Of a stretch of DNA of 64,000 nt, positions 1 through 9,620 are shown piece by piece (position 1 is the stretch's first letter; the number at the start of each line of letters is the position of its first letter). The position numbers were made by a program, and so were the translations under genes. The stretch covers positions 40,055,390 to 40,119,389 of the forward strand of contig NC_080425.1 of assembly GCF_029873635.1 (NCBI RefSeq). Direction: 5' to 3'. A model generated the notes under the pieces. That model ran no database searches, had not been told where the DNA came from, and was given only the letters and a program-made list of their open reading frames with translations. This DNA comes from Malania oleifera. Taxonomy: Eukaryota; Streptophyta; Magnoliopsida; Santalales; Ximeniaceae.

Positions 1-258
1 TGAATTCGAATCCTTGCAAATGAAGTCGTTTGAGTCCATTGTTGAGTACTATACTCGGGTAATGGTTGTCTCGAACCAATTTAGTAGAAATGGAGAGAAT
101 CTCACAGACATGAGGATATGTGAGAAAATGTTACAATCTTTGTATCCAAAGTTTGACTATATAGTCGTCACGCTGGAAGAAACGAAAGGTTTGGAGACCA
201 TGTCTGTAGAAGAGTTCGTAGGATCTTTACAATCCAATTTTAATAACATCTTTTTTAC
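1..258 (+). pseudogene. Ty1/copia gag fragment (UBN2-type)
   Basis: The translated stretch from base 14 reads as the middle of a copia-type Gag: an ESIVEYYTRV segment followed by SLYPKFDYIV and LETMSVEEFVGSL, the usual order in the UBN2/gag-polypeptide family. It closely resembles the gag of the copia element at 17934-40646 (same ESIVEYYT and GENLTD segments at about 19415-19500), so both belong to one family. It is cut off on the left by the window edge and stops being gag-like near 258, where T-rich DNA begins. No zinc knuckle or pol follows, so this is a broken piece, not a working gene. Confidence 0.8.
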
Positions 259-654
259 AACTACCGTCTCCTCCTCCCAAAGCCATCACTCCTTTTTTTG
301 TTTTTTTTTTTTGGATAAAAAAAAGAAGTAAAATCAATATAATTACACATAAAAAATGGTTTAACACACTATTTTTTGAAAATACAAATTACCAAAGCCA
401 CACAAGAAAAATTAAAATAATATTATTATTTTTGTTGATTGCCATTTGTTTTTTTAATTAATAAAAATAAACCCGTATTTGAACGAATAAAATTTAAATA
501 TCTATGCAAATTAATAAAGCATAAAATAATATAAAATTGTATTTAAATTTATATGAATTTAAATATAAACTATTTATTTATTTTTTTGAAAAAAAAAATA
601 ATATCTATAGATTTAAAATATTGTCTTGGCCTATAAATTGAACATGTAAATGAC
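259..654. other. AT-rich spacer, no gene seen
   Basis: This stretch is strongly A/T-rich with homopolymer runs. I see no coding signal, RNA gene or clear repeat boundary. It separates the gag scrap from the start of recognisable copia reverse transcriptase remains. Confidence 0.6.
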
Positions 655-1524
655 AGAATTCTTATTCATCAATTTAAATATACTGAAAAGGTATTAAAGC
701 AATTCTATATAGACAAAGTTCATCCTTTGAGATCTCCGATGATGGTGCAATCACTTGATGTTAAGAAGGATCCCTTTCAACCTTATGATGAGGGGGAGGA
801 ATTACTTGGTCCTAAAGTACCACATTTAAGTGATATCAGCTCTCTAATGTATCTGGTCACTTGTACAAGACCTGAAATTACATTTTCTATAGATCTACTA
901 GCAAGATACAACTCTGTTCCTACTCGACGACACTAGAATGGAATTAAGCACATACTATGCTATTTGAGAGGTACATCTAATTAGTGTCTATTCTGCTCAT
1001 TTGATTCGAAATCTCAATTAGTAGGATATGCAAATACTAAATATCTATCTGATCCTCACAATGCTAAATCTTAAACTGGATATATATTTCTTTACAAAAA
1101 AACTATTATATTTTGGATATCAGTAAAGTAGACGATTACAACATCTTCCAATCATTTTGGAATATTAGCTATCCATGAAGCTAGTAGAGAATCTGTGTGG
1201 CTCAGATGAATGATTTCTCATATTCAAACAAATTGTGCTCCTCAATCAATCAAGGATATTTCAATAGTTTTATATGAAGACAATGCTGCGCATATAGTTC
1301 AACTAAAAGGAGGATACATAAAGGGTGACAAAATAAAGCATATCTCTCCAAAATTCTTCTATACACATGAACTCCAAAAGAATGGTGATATAGATGTTCA
1401 ACAGATCCGATCAAGAGATAATCTAGTAGATTTGTTCACCAAAACTTTACCTACTACAACATTCAAGAAATTGGTTCATCTTATCAAAATGAGACATCTT
1501 AAAGATCTTAACAGAATGAGTTAA
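655..1524 (+). pseudogene. Ty1/copia RT tail and RNase H, degenerate
   Basis: Reading the + strand gives the C-terminal part of a copia polyprotein. The end of reverse transcriptase (YTEKVLKQF, then RSPMMVQSLD and LGPKVPHLSDISSLMYL) is followed by RNase H: a CTRPEITFSIDLLARY segment, LYEDNAAHIVQLKGGY, HISPKFFYTHEL and DLFTKTLP. In-frame stops occur, for example just after ARYNSVPTRRH (near 934), so it cannot make a full product. It sits directly upstream of a purine tract (1541-1549) and an LTR start at 1550, as expected for the 3' end of a copia element. The rest of this element lies outside or has been lost. Confidence 0.9.
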
Positions 1525-1549
1525 TATATGGGTAACATCCAAGGGGGAG

Positions 1550-1803
1550 TGTTATAAAATATAGGTGGATGTCCCCCATGTTAACTATGAACCAACCCTA
1601 TATATATGCACTAATTCATGTCTCATATGAACCTGTCCCATATGTTTGTACTAATAAAGTGTATGTCACCGCATCTTCCACCCCTTAGATTTTTCCCCCG
1701 ATAAATGCTTAGGTATCCATATTTCCCTATAAAAGGGCACCCTCCCCTTCTCATTTGAGACACACATTTAATGCTTCCATGTAAGTAGACATATAGTGAG
1801 AAT
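1550..1803 (+). mobile_element. 3' LTR of old copia element, left part
   Basis: The LTR starts TGTTAT at 1550, directly after the polypurine tract AAGGGGGAG. It continues to 1803, where a younger copia element is inserted, and resumes at 5112. The far end at 5306 is ATAACA, the exact inverted complement of the start, which is the usual LTR terminal signature. Joined length without the insert is about 450 bp. Confidence 0.85.
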
Positions 1804-2179
1804 TTTTGTAACTGGAGACAGGAGAGCCAGAAGCAGGAGACGCGTGAAGAGTTGGAACGCGGGTTGCAATTAATCTCCATTTATCTCATGATTGTAAACC
1901 TCCCATTTGTGATTGATTATATTTAATTGTAATTAAATATTGATTTGAATATCAGCCCTATAAATAAAGGGCTGAGGAATACAAGAAATGTACAAGTGAG
2001 AAGCTCAGAGAGTTGAGAGGAGAAAGAGAGGAGGAAAAGAGGGAGAGAGAGAGTGAGAAATGTTATTTTCGGCGAATAGTGAATTTATGTTGTGTGCTAC
2101 GTAGACGTAGGTCGATATTGATCGAACCACGTTAAATTTCTGGGGTCACATCTTTATGGTTGCTCACAGGTTCCTAACA
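1804..2179 (+). repeat. 5' LTR of inner copia
   Basis: It begins TTTTGTAACTGG (the 3' copy has TGTTGTAGCTGG, so the terminal TG has mutated) and ends CCTAACA. A TATA-like CCCTATAAATAAAGG lies near 1955. A purine-rich (GA) stretch at 2013-2058 is expanded in the 3' copy. Confidence 0.9.
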
Positions 2180-2181
2180 AG

Positions 2182-2194
2182 TGGTATCAGAGCC
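2182..2194 (+). promoter_or_regulatory. tRNA-Met primer binding site
   Basis: TGGTATCAGAGCC lies two bases after the 5' LTR end. This is the standard plant copia/gypsy site that pairs with the 3' end of initiator tRNA-Met to start reverse transcription. Confidence 0.9.
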
Positions 2195-2786
2195 TAGTTG
2201 GAGCAAAAAATTCAGATCGAAAGTGATCCCAAAATCATAACTTTGTCCAGTAGATCGAAACTAAGTTTTGAGGCCACCGTCATATTCAGCTCACCAAGAT
2301 GAAGAGAACCGTGCAAGCCAAAGCTCAAATGGAGTCCAGAAGAAGCCTCACGCTCCGGTCACCCGCCGATGATAAGCTCTTCATGTGCTGCATGCGATTG
2401 CAAGCGTCTTCCTCTCCTGGACAGCCTCAACCTGACCTTGGAAACCTGACTCGACCTGGATACAGACTCAAACCGGGTCAACCTGAGAACCGGTCCTGCC
2501 CCTAATCCGACCCGCCGCCTCAACGCCACATCAACTGCCACTGCCACACCAGTAGGCGGGCCCTACTACCATGTCAGCCCGGCCACGTCAGCGTTGACCA
2601 CTTGACCAAGTTTGACCTAAAACTTTGACTGAGCTTTTCAGAGTCGTTTTGGGTCCGTTTTTCGAGAGACTTGAACCATTTCTAGGGTTTTTGATCGTTC
2701 TGGATCTAACTGCGCTATCAATTTGAGCTAATTCCATCTCTAGATTAGCGAATCGAGATCTCAAATGAAAAGAGCTTAAAATCGAA

Positions 2787-3530
2787 ATGTTTAATGGAAA
2801 CAATTTTGGTTTCTAGAAGATGTTGATAGAAAATTATTTTTTTGGGAAGGAATTGCACTTACTGTTGAAGGGTAAGCCAGCATCCATGAATGAGGGCGAG
2901 TGGGAGTTGCTTGATCGAAAAGCCCTCGGAGCCATCAGAATGATGTTGTCAAAATCTGTGGCGTTCAATATCAAGCATATAACATCCACCAAGTCTCTGA
3001 TGGATGCACTCTCTAATATGTACGAGCAGCCTTCAACCGCAAATAAGGTACATCTCATGAAAAGACTATTTACAATGAGTATGTCTGAAGGTGAAAGTTT
3101 CAACAGACATTTGAATAATTTCAATGAGTTGTCGGATCACCTCGCCTCAGTCGGAACAACGTTTGATAATGAGATTCGGGCCCTATTGATTCTCAATCAG
3201 TTGCCTGAAAGTTGGAATGATGTTGTTACTGTCATCAATAGCTCTGCAGGAAAATCGAAGCTTGTATACTATGAGGTTGTCAGCATGATTTTGATGGAGG
3301 AAATAAGAATGCAGTTGAACCATGGCTCCACTTTGAGTTCAGCCTTGAACATGGAGAGTTAAGGCAGAGGAAACAGGCATGGACGATCAAACAACCGCGG
3401 TAGATCTATGCCCAGGCAGTCTAAATCCAGAAATACCAGAGGTACTCAGGACACAAGTTCCCAGAGTACAAAAGTTATTGAGTGCTGGAACTGTGGAAAA
3501 ATTGGTCATTACAAGAACTAGTGTAGGAGT
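2787..3530 (+). pseudogene. copia Gag with CCHC zinc knuckle (inner element)
   Basis: The reading starts MFNGNNF near 2787, has an in-frame stop near 2813, then an open stretch to 3362 that matches the copia Gag body (KALGAIRMMLSKSV, LMKRLFTMSM, NELSDHLASVG, LLILNQLPESWNDVV). After a stop at 3362 an arginine/glycine-rich linker leads to CWNCGKIGHYKN and a following Cys, a nucleic-acid-binding CCHC knuckle at about 3481-3525, again interrupted by a stop. Gag would package element RNA into virus-like particles. The stops show this copy is inactive, although the main body is still 180 codons open. Confidence 0.88.
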
Positions 3531-4560
3531 TAGAAGAAAAAATATGAGACGATGGCAAAGACAGAAGCAAATATTTCTTCCGAAAATGATGAGTTGTTGG
3601 TTTGCTCTTTGGAGAGCAAGCAAGAGTCTTGTGTCTTAGACTTCAGAGCCTCATTTCATGCCACTTGCTGCAGAGATTGCCTAAAGGAGTACACACCAGG
3701 TAATTTTGGTAAGGTGTACCTTGGCAACGATTAACCTTGCGACGTAACCAGCAAGGGAGTTTGGAAGATCAATATAAATGGGTCAGTATGGAAGCTGAAG
3801 GATGTCAGATATATTCCATACCTGAAAAAGAATTTGATCTCAATTGGTCAGCTGGCAGATGAGGGATACACGACGAAATTCATTGGCGATGAATGGAAAG
3901 TTTCAAAAGGTGTACTAACAATTGCGCGAGGTAAGAAAAACGGTACTCTTTTTCTAACCTCCAATGCCTCCATGTCTATTTCAATTGCTGCAAGAAATGA
4001 TGACAGCAACATTTGGCACCAACGACTCGGTCACATGAGCGAGAAGAGGGTAAGTTTTCAAATAAACACTCGTGCCCTAAAGAAGAAGATATTAGAACTA
4101 GTCCACTCAGAATGTGTCGGGACACAACAGAAGAATACCAAGATTCCTCAGGTGGAGGAACCAGTGGAGCAGATCGTTGCACCACCACCTCCTACTCCAG
4201 CTTCGGAGCTTAGGAGATCTACTCGGTCCCATGTACCAAAAAAAAGGTATATTGATTACTTACTTCCTACATATGGAGGAGAGCCGAATTGTATGATGAA
4301 GCATGTCAGGTGGCAAATATGAGCAAATGGGAGCTTGCGATGAAGGATGAGATGAAGTCCCTTACCTCCAACAGAACGTGGGAACTAGTTAAGTTACCTA
4401 AAGGCCTTCACAACAAGTGGGTGTACAAAATCAAAGAGGAGCATGACGGCTCCAGAAGGTACAAGCCCCGGTTGGTAGTCAAAAGGTTTCAAACAGAAGG
4501 AAGGGATTGACTACATTGAAATATTTGCACCAATTATGAAGCTGACAATTATCATATTAG
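3531..4560 (+). pseudogene. copia protease/pre-integrase fused by deletion to RT start
   Basis: After gag, VLDFRASFHAT near 3630 corresponds to the protease site, with the usual DSGAS changed. KDVRYIPYLKKNLISIGQL and IWHQRLGHMSEKR (about 4005-4050) are the protease end and pre-integrase zinc region. The frame then jumps straight to a Pro-rich linker (PPPPTPASELRRSTRS) and the first part of reverse transcriptase (MKSLTSNRTWELV, KWVYKIKEE, YKPRLVVKRF), ending near 4520. The integrase core that should lie between is missing, and RT stops before its catalytic motif. A frame change near 4290 separates linker and RT. Confidence 0.85.
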
Positions 4561-4714
4561 TATGCAGGAATCGAGTAGACAAGAAGGTGGTGACTATAGA
4601 GAAACTAAAGTTGTATTTAATTTCAGTTGGTTTTTATACCCGAAAACATATTTTGAGCACATCATTTATTCATAATACTGGTTGATGAGGCGTTTCTATC
4701 TCCAAGTGGGAGAT

Positions 4715-5106
4715 TGTTGTAGCTGGAGACAGGAGAGCCAGAAGCTGGAGACGCGTGAAGAGTTGGAACGTGGTTTGCAATTAATCTCCATTTATCTCAT
4801 GATTGTAAACCTCCCATTTGTGATTGATTATATTTAATTGTGATTAAATATTGATTTAAATATCAACCCTATAAATGGAGGGCTGAGGAATACGAGAGAT
4901 GTAAAAGTGAGAAGCTTAGAGAGCATAGAGGAGAAAGAGAGGAGGAAAAGAGGGAGAGGGAGAGAGAGAGAGAGAGAGAGTGAGAATTGTAATTTTTGGC
5001 GAATAATGAATTTGTGGTGTGTGCTTCATAGATGTAGGTCGATATTGACCGAACCACGTTAAATTTCCGGTGTCACATCTTTCTAGTTGCTCACAGGTTC
5101 CTAACA
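4715..5106 (+). repeat. 3' LTR of inner copia
   Basis: It starts TGTTGTAGCTGG after the purine-rich AAGTGGGAGAT and ends CTAACA. It matches the 5' LTR with scattered substitutions and a longer (GA)n run at 4960-4980. Confidence 0.92.
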
Positions 5107-5111
5107 AGAAT

Positions 5112-5306
5112 AAGAGAAGAGGAGAAATAAGGTGAAGAAGAGATAAAGAGAAAACAGAGATATTTTGTACAAGGCCGCTTCTATATTATATTGTAATTCC
5201 TCCCGTGATAGTGAAGTATTGATCTCATCCGCCCGTAGAGTAGGCATAGCCGAACCATGTAAAATTTCTATCTCGTATTTAGTTATTTTTTACATCTTTT
5301 ATAACA
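5112..5306 (+). mobile_element. 3' LTR of old copia element, right part
   Basis: This continues the LTR begun at 1550 after the inserted inner copia and its target duplication. It ends TTTTATAACA at 5306. The DEFL promoter homology begins almost at once after it, so the old copia element landed just upstream of DEFL gene 1. Confidence 0.8.
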
Positions 5307-5630
5307 TAGGGATTATTGTTTGATTTTATCCAAAATTAAAGTTAAAATATAGAAATAAATGCTTACTTAAAAATTTGTGCACAATTGAAGAAAATAAATG
5401 CTACTTATATTTGTGCACAATTGAAGTGACTTAAATTAAAGCTATAATAATAAATACTTGGTTAAAAATTTGTGCACGCTTCATTATCTCTTGTAATTAA
5501 TGCATTTTACTAGAAAATAGAGAAGGCTTACAACTGTCAAGGCTCCATATGATAAAAGACATTATTTTATTCCCTATATATAGACTAGAAAATAATCTTG
5601 CTACACACAACGAAGATAGAATAGAGAAGC
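5307..5630 (+). promoter_or_regulatory. Promoter and 5' UTR of DEFL gene 1
   Basis: A TATA box TATATATA lies at 5575-5582, 56 bases before the ATG. Upstream are three copies of a module of about 35-50 bp, roughly ATAAATGCTTACTTAA followed by TTTGTGCAC (5374-5382, 5410-5418, 5469-5477) and AATTGAAG. A segment ATATGATAAAAGACATTATT lies just before the TATA. The same order of elements is found upstream of DEFL gene 2 (41741-42006) and at the relic at 16848-17085, so it was inherited with the gene. The function of the module is unknown; its conservation between copies is what I can see. Confidence 0.75.
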
Positions 5631-6356
5631 ATGGATAAAAGATCATATGTCATCATTTTGCTACTAGTTGCCCTCTTCGTTTCTGGTCTCCCTCTCATCC
5701 CTAATCTACATTGTCAAAATGATTGATGTTTAGCTTGCCAATAAATTTTGATTGAATTGTTCATTGAAATTTGTTTGCGTGTTTATTTACTATTTTTAAT
5801 TTAGCAGAGCTATATTTTTATTTTTATTTTTTTTTAGCTCTTAATTTTTTTTCTCTTCTTTATTAGTCCGTAGATCATTACTGTTGTTTTGTTATTGTCA
5901 TAGGTCAATCAAGATAATGACATACTAGCCCAACCGAGTTAGATCAAGTGGTAAGGGTGACTTAAAATTTTAGTGACTCCAAGGTCATGAGTTCGATTCA
6001 TTTTTAAGAGTTTACTCTAATAAATTATTAGAAGTGTGTCAATGGGCGAACGACTTTTATCCTCCAAATTTAGTACCGTAGCATAGTGTCGAAAATGGTG
6101 CAGCGGTAGTTGAAGTTTATGAGTTATCAAAAAATAAAAAAATAAAAAGATAACGACATACTATTGATTACCCGAGACTAGCCACCATCGCGTCATTCTG
6201 AATATTATGATAAGGCACCAAACTCAGGGAGGTGAAAGTTGTTCGTCCATTGACGCACTCTTGATAATTTATCGGGGTAAACTGGGGGAATCAAATTCGT
6301 GATCTTTGGATCACCAAAGTCACAAATCGTCCTAACCATTTGAGTCAATCCGATTG

Positions 6357-6387
<31 letters not shown>

Positions 6388-6618
6388 CTTTTTTTTTTGC
6401 ATATATATATATATATGTATCAATAAATATTTATGTGCATTTTTATAATTGTAGAAAGTGAAAAGATGAAGATAAATGCAGCGACATGCTTTGAAAATAT
6501 ATTTCACAATACAACAACTTGCACTCCAGCGAACTGTACGAGCAAATGCAAGTCAGCCGGATACACAGGCGGCGAATGTCAAGTCTTCAATATCTGCGTA
6601 TGTACTTTCCCGTGCTAG
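5631..6618 (+). CDS. Defensin-like secreted cysteine-rich peptide 1 (2 exons)
   Basis: Two exons: 5631-5685 and 6455-6618, with a GT..AG phase-1 intron of 769 bp. The product is 72 residues. Exon 1 encodes a signal peptide (MDKRSY, then a hydrophobic VIILLLVALFVS core); a Glu codon spans the junction, and exon 2 encodes the mature peptide. Its eight cysteines are spaced C-x10-C-x4-C-x3-C-x9-C-x5-C-x-C-x3-C, the cysteine-stabilised alpha-beta pattern of plant defensins and DEFL peptides, including CxxxC, GxC and CxC. Two N-glycosylation sequons are visible (NTT, NCT). I chose this splice form because DEFL gene 2 has the same junction, and the ATG follows a TATA box. Such peptides are secreted and serve in defence, pollen-pistil signalling or symbiosis; the sequence does not tell which. 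The mature part is 39/53 identical to gene 2. Confidence 0.85.
5928..6146 (+). mobile_element. tRNA-derived SINE in DEFL 1 intron, with 17-bp TSD
   Basis: The body starts GCCCAACCGAGTTAGATC and contains an A-box-like TAGATCAAGTGGTAAGG and a B-box-like GAGTTCGATTC, the internal RNA polymerase III promoter of a tRNA-derived SINE. It ends in an A-rich tail at about 6128-6146. It is flanked by near-perfect 17-bp target duplications: AAGATAATGACATACTA (5911-5927) and the same with one change at 6147-6163. That proves a retroposed insertion into the intron. Confidence 0.88.
6170..6360 (-). mobile_element. Second SINE copy, inverted, same intron
   Basis: The reverse complement of this segment matches the SINE at 5928-6146: AGTCCAATCGGATTGACTC, GGTTAGGACG, a B-box-like GAATTTGATTCCC and GTGCGTCAATGGACGAAC. 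It lies only about 25 bp from the first copy, in opposite orientation. An (AT)n tract at 6361-6417 adjoins its 5' end. I could not define a target duplication. Confidence 0.78.
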
Positions 6619-6656
6619 TCCAACTCACTCTATTTATATATTGGAGTTTGGAGTTG

Positions 6657-6662
6657 AATAAA
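6657..6662 (+). terminator. Polyadenylation signal of DEFL gene 1
   Basis: AATAAA lies 39 bases after the stop codon, in a 3' UTR (TATTGGAGTT.GAATAAA) that aligns with the 3' UTR of DEFL gene 2. Confidence 0.6.
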
Positions 6663-6846
6663 GCTAATAAAAGTTGTTCTTTGGGTGTGCCATCCTCTGG
6701 GCGTAACTTCAAAAATACAGATTTCTACTTCGTTTTATGTCTTGGCTAAGAACATGGATGTTTGATAATTTTGAATTTTGAATTTTGCATAAATTGAGTT
6801 TGAACTTATATTTAGTTCTTGTTAATCTATATGGACATTATTGGTG

Positions 6847-6922
6847 GTAAATTACTAAGGGTGCGTCAATGGACAGATAACTTTCACCCTTCAGCTTTGA
6901 TATCGCATCATAGTGTGTGTGT
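6847..6922 (+). mobile_element. 3' fragment of the same SINE family
   Basis: GGTAAATTACTAAGGGTG, then GCGTCAATGGACAGATAAC and TTTCACCCTTC match the 3' half of the two intronic SINEs. The tRNA-related head is missing, so it is a truncated copy about 200 bp downstream of DEFL gene 1. Confidence 0.7.
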
Positions 6923-7950
6923 ATATAGATACATACATGCACAATATTGATTTTTGTAATATTATGATTCTAATAGCTAAATTTAAATTATAAGTCAAAT
7001 TATTGGATGTTGATACTCCGACAGCATTGACAAAATTAATATCATGTATCTATAAAGAATAATAAATTTTAAGAAGAATGGATTTACTTTTTAAAAGACA
7101 CATGATTAAGTATAACTATACCAAAGAGACCCATCATGCCATCATGGGGTACTATTAATTTTAATTAAAATTAATTAAAGCACCTTTAATATAAAAAAAA
7201 TTTTTAATCGTAGAACTTAAAAGGATTGGGTAATGAGGTTGTGAATTTATTATCTTACCCATGTCTACTGAATGACCTTTCCATCATATCATTATTTTTT
7301 AAAAAAGTTTAAACGAAAATAATCTATAAACATAAAAGTTATATTTACCCATTATTTTTTTTCTACCTTGAAATTATACAACTCAATTTAATACTAAATT
7401 TTTTAAAAATTATATTTTAGATATTTTATAACATTTGCAATAACTATAGTAATTTAGAATTTTTTACAATCTAAAAATTGACTTCTAGAAGTAATAAAAA
7501 TGATAAAAAAAATTCATATCTTTTGAAATAAATATCCTCCAAATAAAAACCCATGTAATAATTTGAATTTTCAAGTCTTGTGTTAGGTTGATGCTCTATG
7601 TTTTTTCACAATGGAATTCTTTTAAAATTTTAAAATTTAGGCATAGAAAAATTTAGAATGCAAATAAAATTTAATTTTTTTATTTAATTTTAAAATATAA
7701 TTGTTTAATTGAATTTGAATAAATCATTTATAAATATATTATTAAAGATGTGACTAACAATAGCAACGAATTACTCATCTATGTCCTGGGTGAAAAAAAA
7801 TTTAAATAGATCAATATATATATTCAATCTAATATGCACTTAAAGTGATTAAGCTCGCCAAAGATTGAAATGCAAAGCATATGAGGCCAAACACTTGAAT
7901 CAGATATTGGAACAAAAAAAAAAAGAAGTATATATATGCCATATTAAGCA
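6923..7950. other. AT-rich intergenic DNA, nothing recognised
   Basis: This segment is A/T-rich with short poly-A and poly-T runs. I see no open frame of note, no tRNA and no clear transposon end. Confidence 0.6.
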
Positions 7951-9620
7951 ATGTGTTAGGGCTCGACAGTGTGACCTTGGTTAAATGGGGAGAAGAGATG
8001 TCTTCATTTGCCCTCGTTAGGGATTTTTATTGTTGGAACTGATATTTCATGTCTATGAATGGCTTCCGAAAATCTCTCAAGTGTTCATGACAGCCGTATT
8101 AAACATTAATTGTTGATTGACTCTGTCGAGGGAGAGCCTCAACAAGTGCTGTGCGGCTCGTTAATTGAGTTGAAATTAAGGTTCTGTGATAATTGGTATC
8201 AGAGCATTGTTTGCGTGAGCCCGACGGGGTCAGCACTATGAGTTACAAAATGAGAATTTAAAATTTTGTAAAATAGAACAATGTGGAAGCATGTAAGGCA
8301 AGGGACGACTCAAGAGAAAGACATGCCAATTTAGTTGAGGTTGCCAAAGAGAAAATTGACTGTGAAAACAGAATTGTGGAACTTGAGTAAGTCACTCCAT
8401 TTTATAAGAATCCCTGGTGTGGAGTAGTTGAAAGCCTTTAGAATAGGTTGAAATACATAGAGGGCATGATGCCATCTTCCATCTCATGAAGGAGAAAGAT
8501 AAACAGAGGTTGTCTCCTAGAGAATACTGAGTTATTGGAAGCCTTGAGTAGGTTGAATCACATTGCTGACATGATGCCATCTAGAATCCCAAGGGGTAGT
8601 GCCAATAGAGCTTAAGACCTTCCTACGGAAAACAGACTAATAGAGCTTGAGGTATGTCAGAGAGTTCTGAGCTGGCGGAAGCCTTGAATAGGTTGAAAGA
8701 CATCGAGGTTGGATGCAATCCATAATCTCAATGGGTTGAGCCAATAGAGCTTGAGGCCTCCCTGTGGGAGTGAATTGAGATCATTACTTATGTTGGCATA
8801 CAGAGGATAGGAAAAGAATCCATGACAATTTGATGGGTAAGTGAGTAGAGGACTTCTAGTAGGACTATAGAGAGATGGTAATGGTTCCTACCAAACACCT
8901 AGGAAAGTAGGCAAGGTGTCATGCCAAGGGCTAAAGGGGTTGGCCAGGTGAACACTGCACGCTTTAGTAAGTCAACATGGTAGAGAAAGAGTAATGGTTC
9001 ATGCCAAGCGCTCAAGAAAGTAGGTAGGGTGTCACACCATGCACTAAAGGGTTAGCAAGGTGAACGATGCATGCTTCGGTTCGTATGGTAGAGAAGGATT
9101 ATAGTTCATGCCAAGTACCTAGGAAAGCAGGCAGGGTGACACGCCAATGTGCAAAAAGGGTAGGCAAGGTGAACGCTACATGCTCAGACGAAGCTAATAT
9201 AGAGACTTGGAAGCCATTGATGACTTGAACGATGGTATAATGCGAGATTCGGTAGATTTCAATGCTCAAAAGACAACTAACTGAAATGGATGAGTCGTAT
9301 GCCTTTTTGGTTCTTTACCTGTCAGTTGTCGTAGTTACATCACATACTTAATGAGTCATATCCTTTTTTAGATCCTCAACTGTCAGTTGTTATAGTTATC
9401 TTACACAATGGATGGTTTGTTTTTGGATGCATAGATAGGTCTTGTCAAGAGAAAGATGAAATTCTTAACGATGCATAGATTTCATGGTCTAAGTGGAAAA
9501 GAGGTTGAAGGAGGAGGAAGGTTAAATTTAGAAATTGAAGAGCATGGACCAAGGAAGAGCAAGTTTTCACTTCACTCAGGACTAACTAAGTTTAGGGAGT
9601 GTGTTAGTCCCTAAGAAAAG
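7951..9620 (+). mobile_element. Possible non-autonomous LTR-element remnant with tandem repeats
   Basis: A TGTTAGGG start at about 7952 and a tRNA-Met primer-binding-like motif TGGTATCAGAGC at 8194 suggest the left LTR and start of an internal region. No gag or pol follows. Instead there are degenerate tandem repeats: three units of about 120 bp (8400-8760, sharing GGAAGCC.TGAATAGGTTGAA and GCCAATAGAGCTT) and three of about 115 bp (8870-9185, sharing GTTCATGCCAAG, AAAGTAGG and AAGGTGAACG). A purine tract GTTTAGGGAG at 9590 followed by TGTTAG could be the right end, but its sequence does not match the presumed left LTR, so the boundaries are uncertain. Confidence 0.45.

Larger units (their letters stand above)
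1804..5106 (+). mobile_element. Inner copia element, internally deleted, with TSD
   Basis: The two LTRs (1804-2179 and 4715-5106) are clearly the same sequence. The element is flanked by a 5-bp target duplication AGAAT (1799-1803 and 5107-5111). A primer binding site TGGTATCAGAGCC, complementary to initiator tRNA-Met, follows the 5' LTR at 2182. Inside are gag, part of protease, the pre-integrase zinc region and a short piece of RT. The integrase core, most of RT and RNase H are absent, so at about 3.3 kb it is an internally deleted copy that would need helper proteins. It sits inside the 3' LTR of an older copia element, so it is the later insertion. Confidence 0.92.

Noticed and set aside
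4869-5107. Minus-strand Ser/Leu-rich open frames
   Set aside because: They lie on the complement of a (GA)n run in a copia LTR; low complexity.
5928-6010. A possible tRNA gene (A and B box-like motifs)
   Set aside because: No cloverleaf with acceptor stem; it is the head of a SINE with target duplications.
6433-6618. Single-exon reading of the DEFL gene 1 cysteine region with its own ATG at 6433
   Set aside because: Residues before 6455 are intronic; the splice acceptor and the same two-exon design in gene 2 show that the ATG at 5631 is the true start.
5631-6618. Pollen S-locus (SCR-type) or pollen-tube attractant identity for the DEFL genes
   Set aside because: The cysteine spacing alone cannot separate these from defence defensins, and no receptor kinase gene lies in the window.
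8870-9185. CRISPR-like direct repeats
   Set aside because: Units are over 100 bp, degenerate and without unique spacers, and the DNA is plant nuclear.
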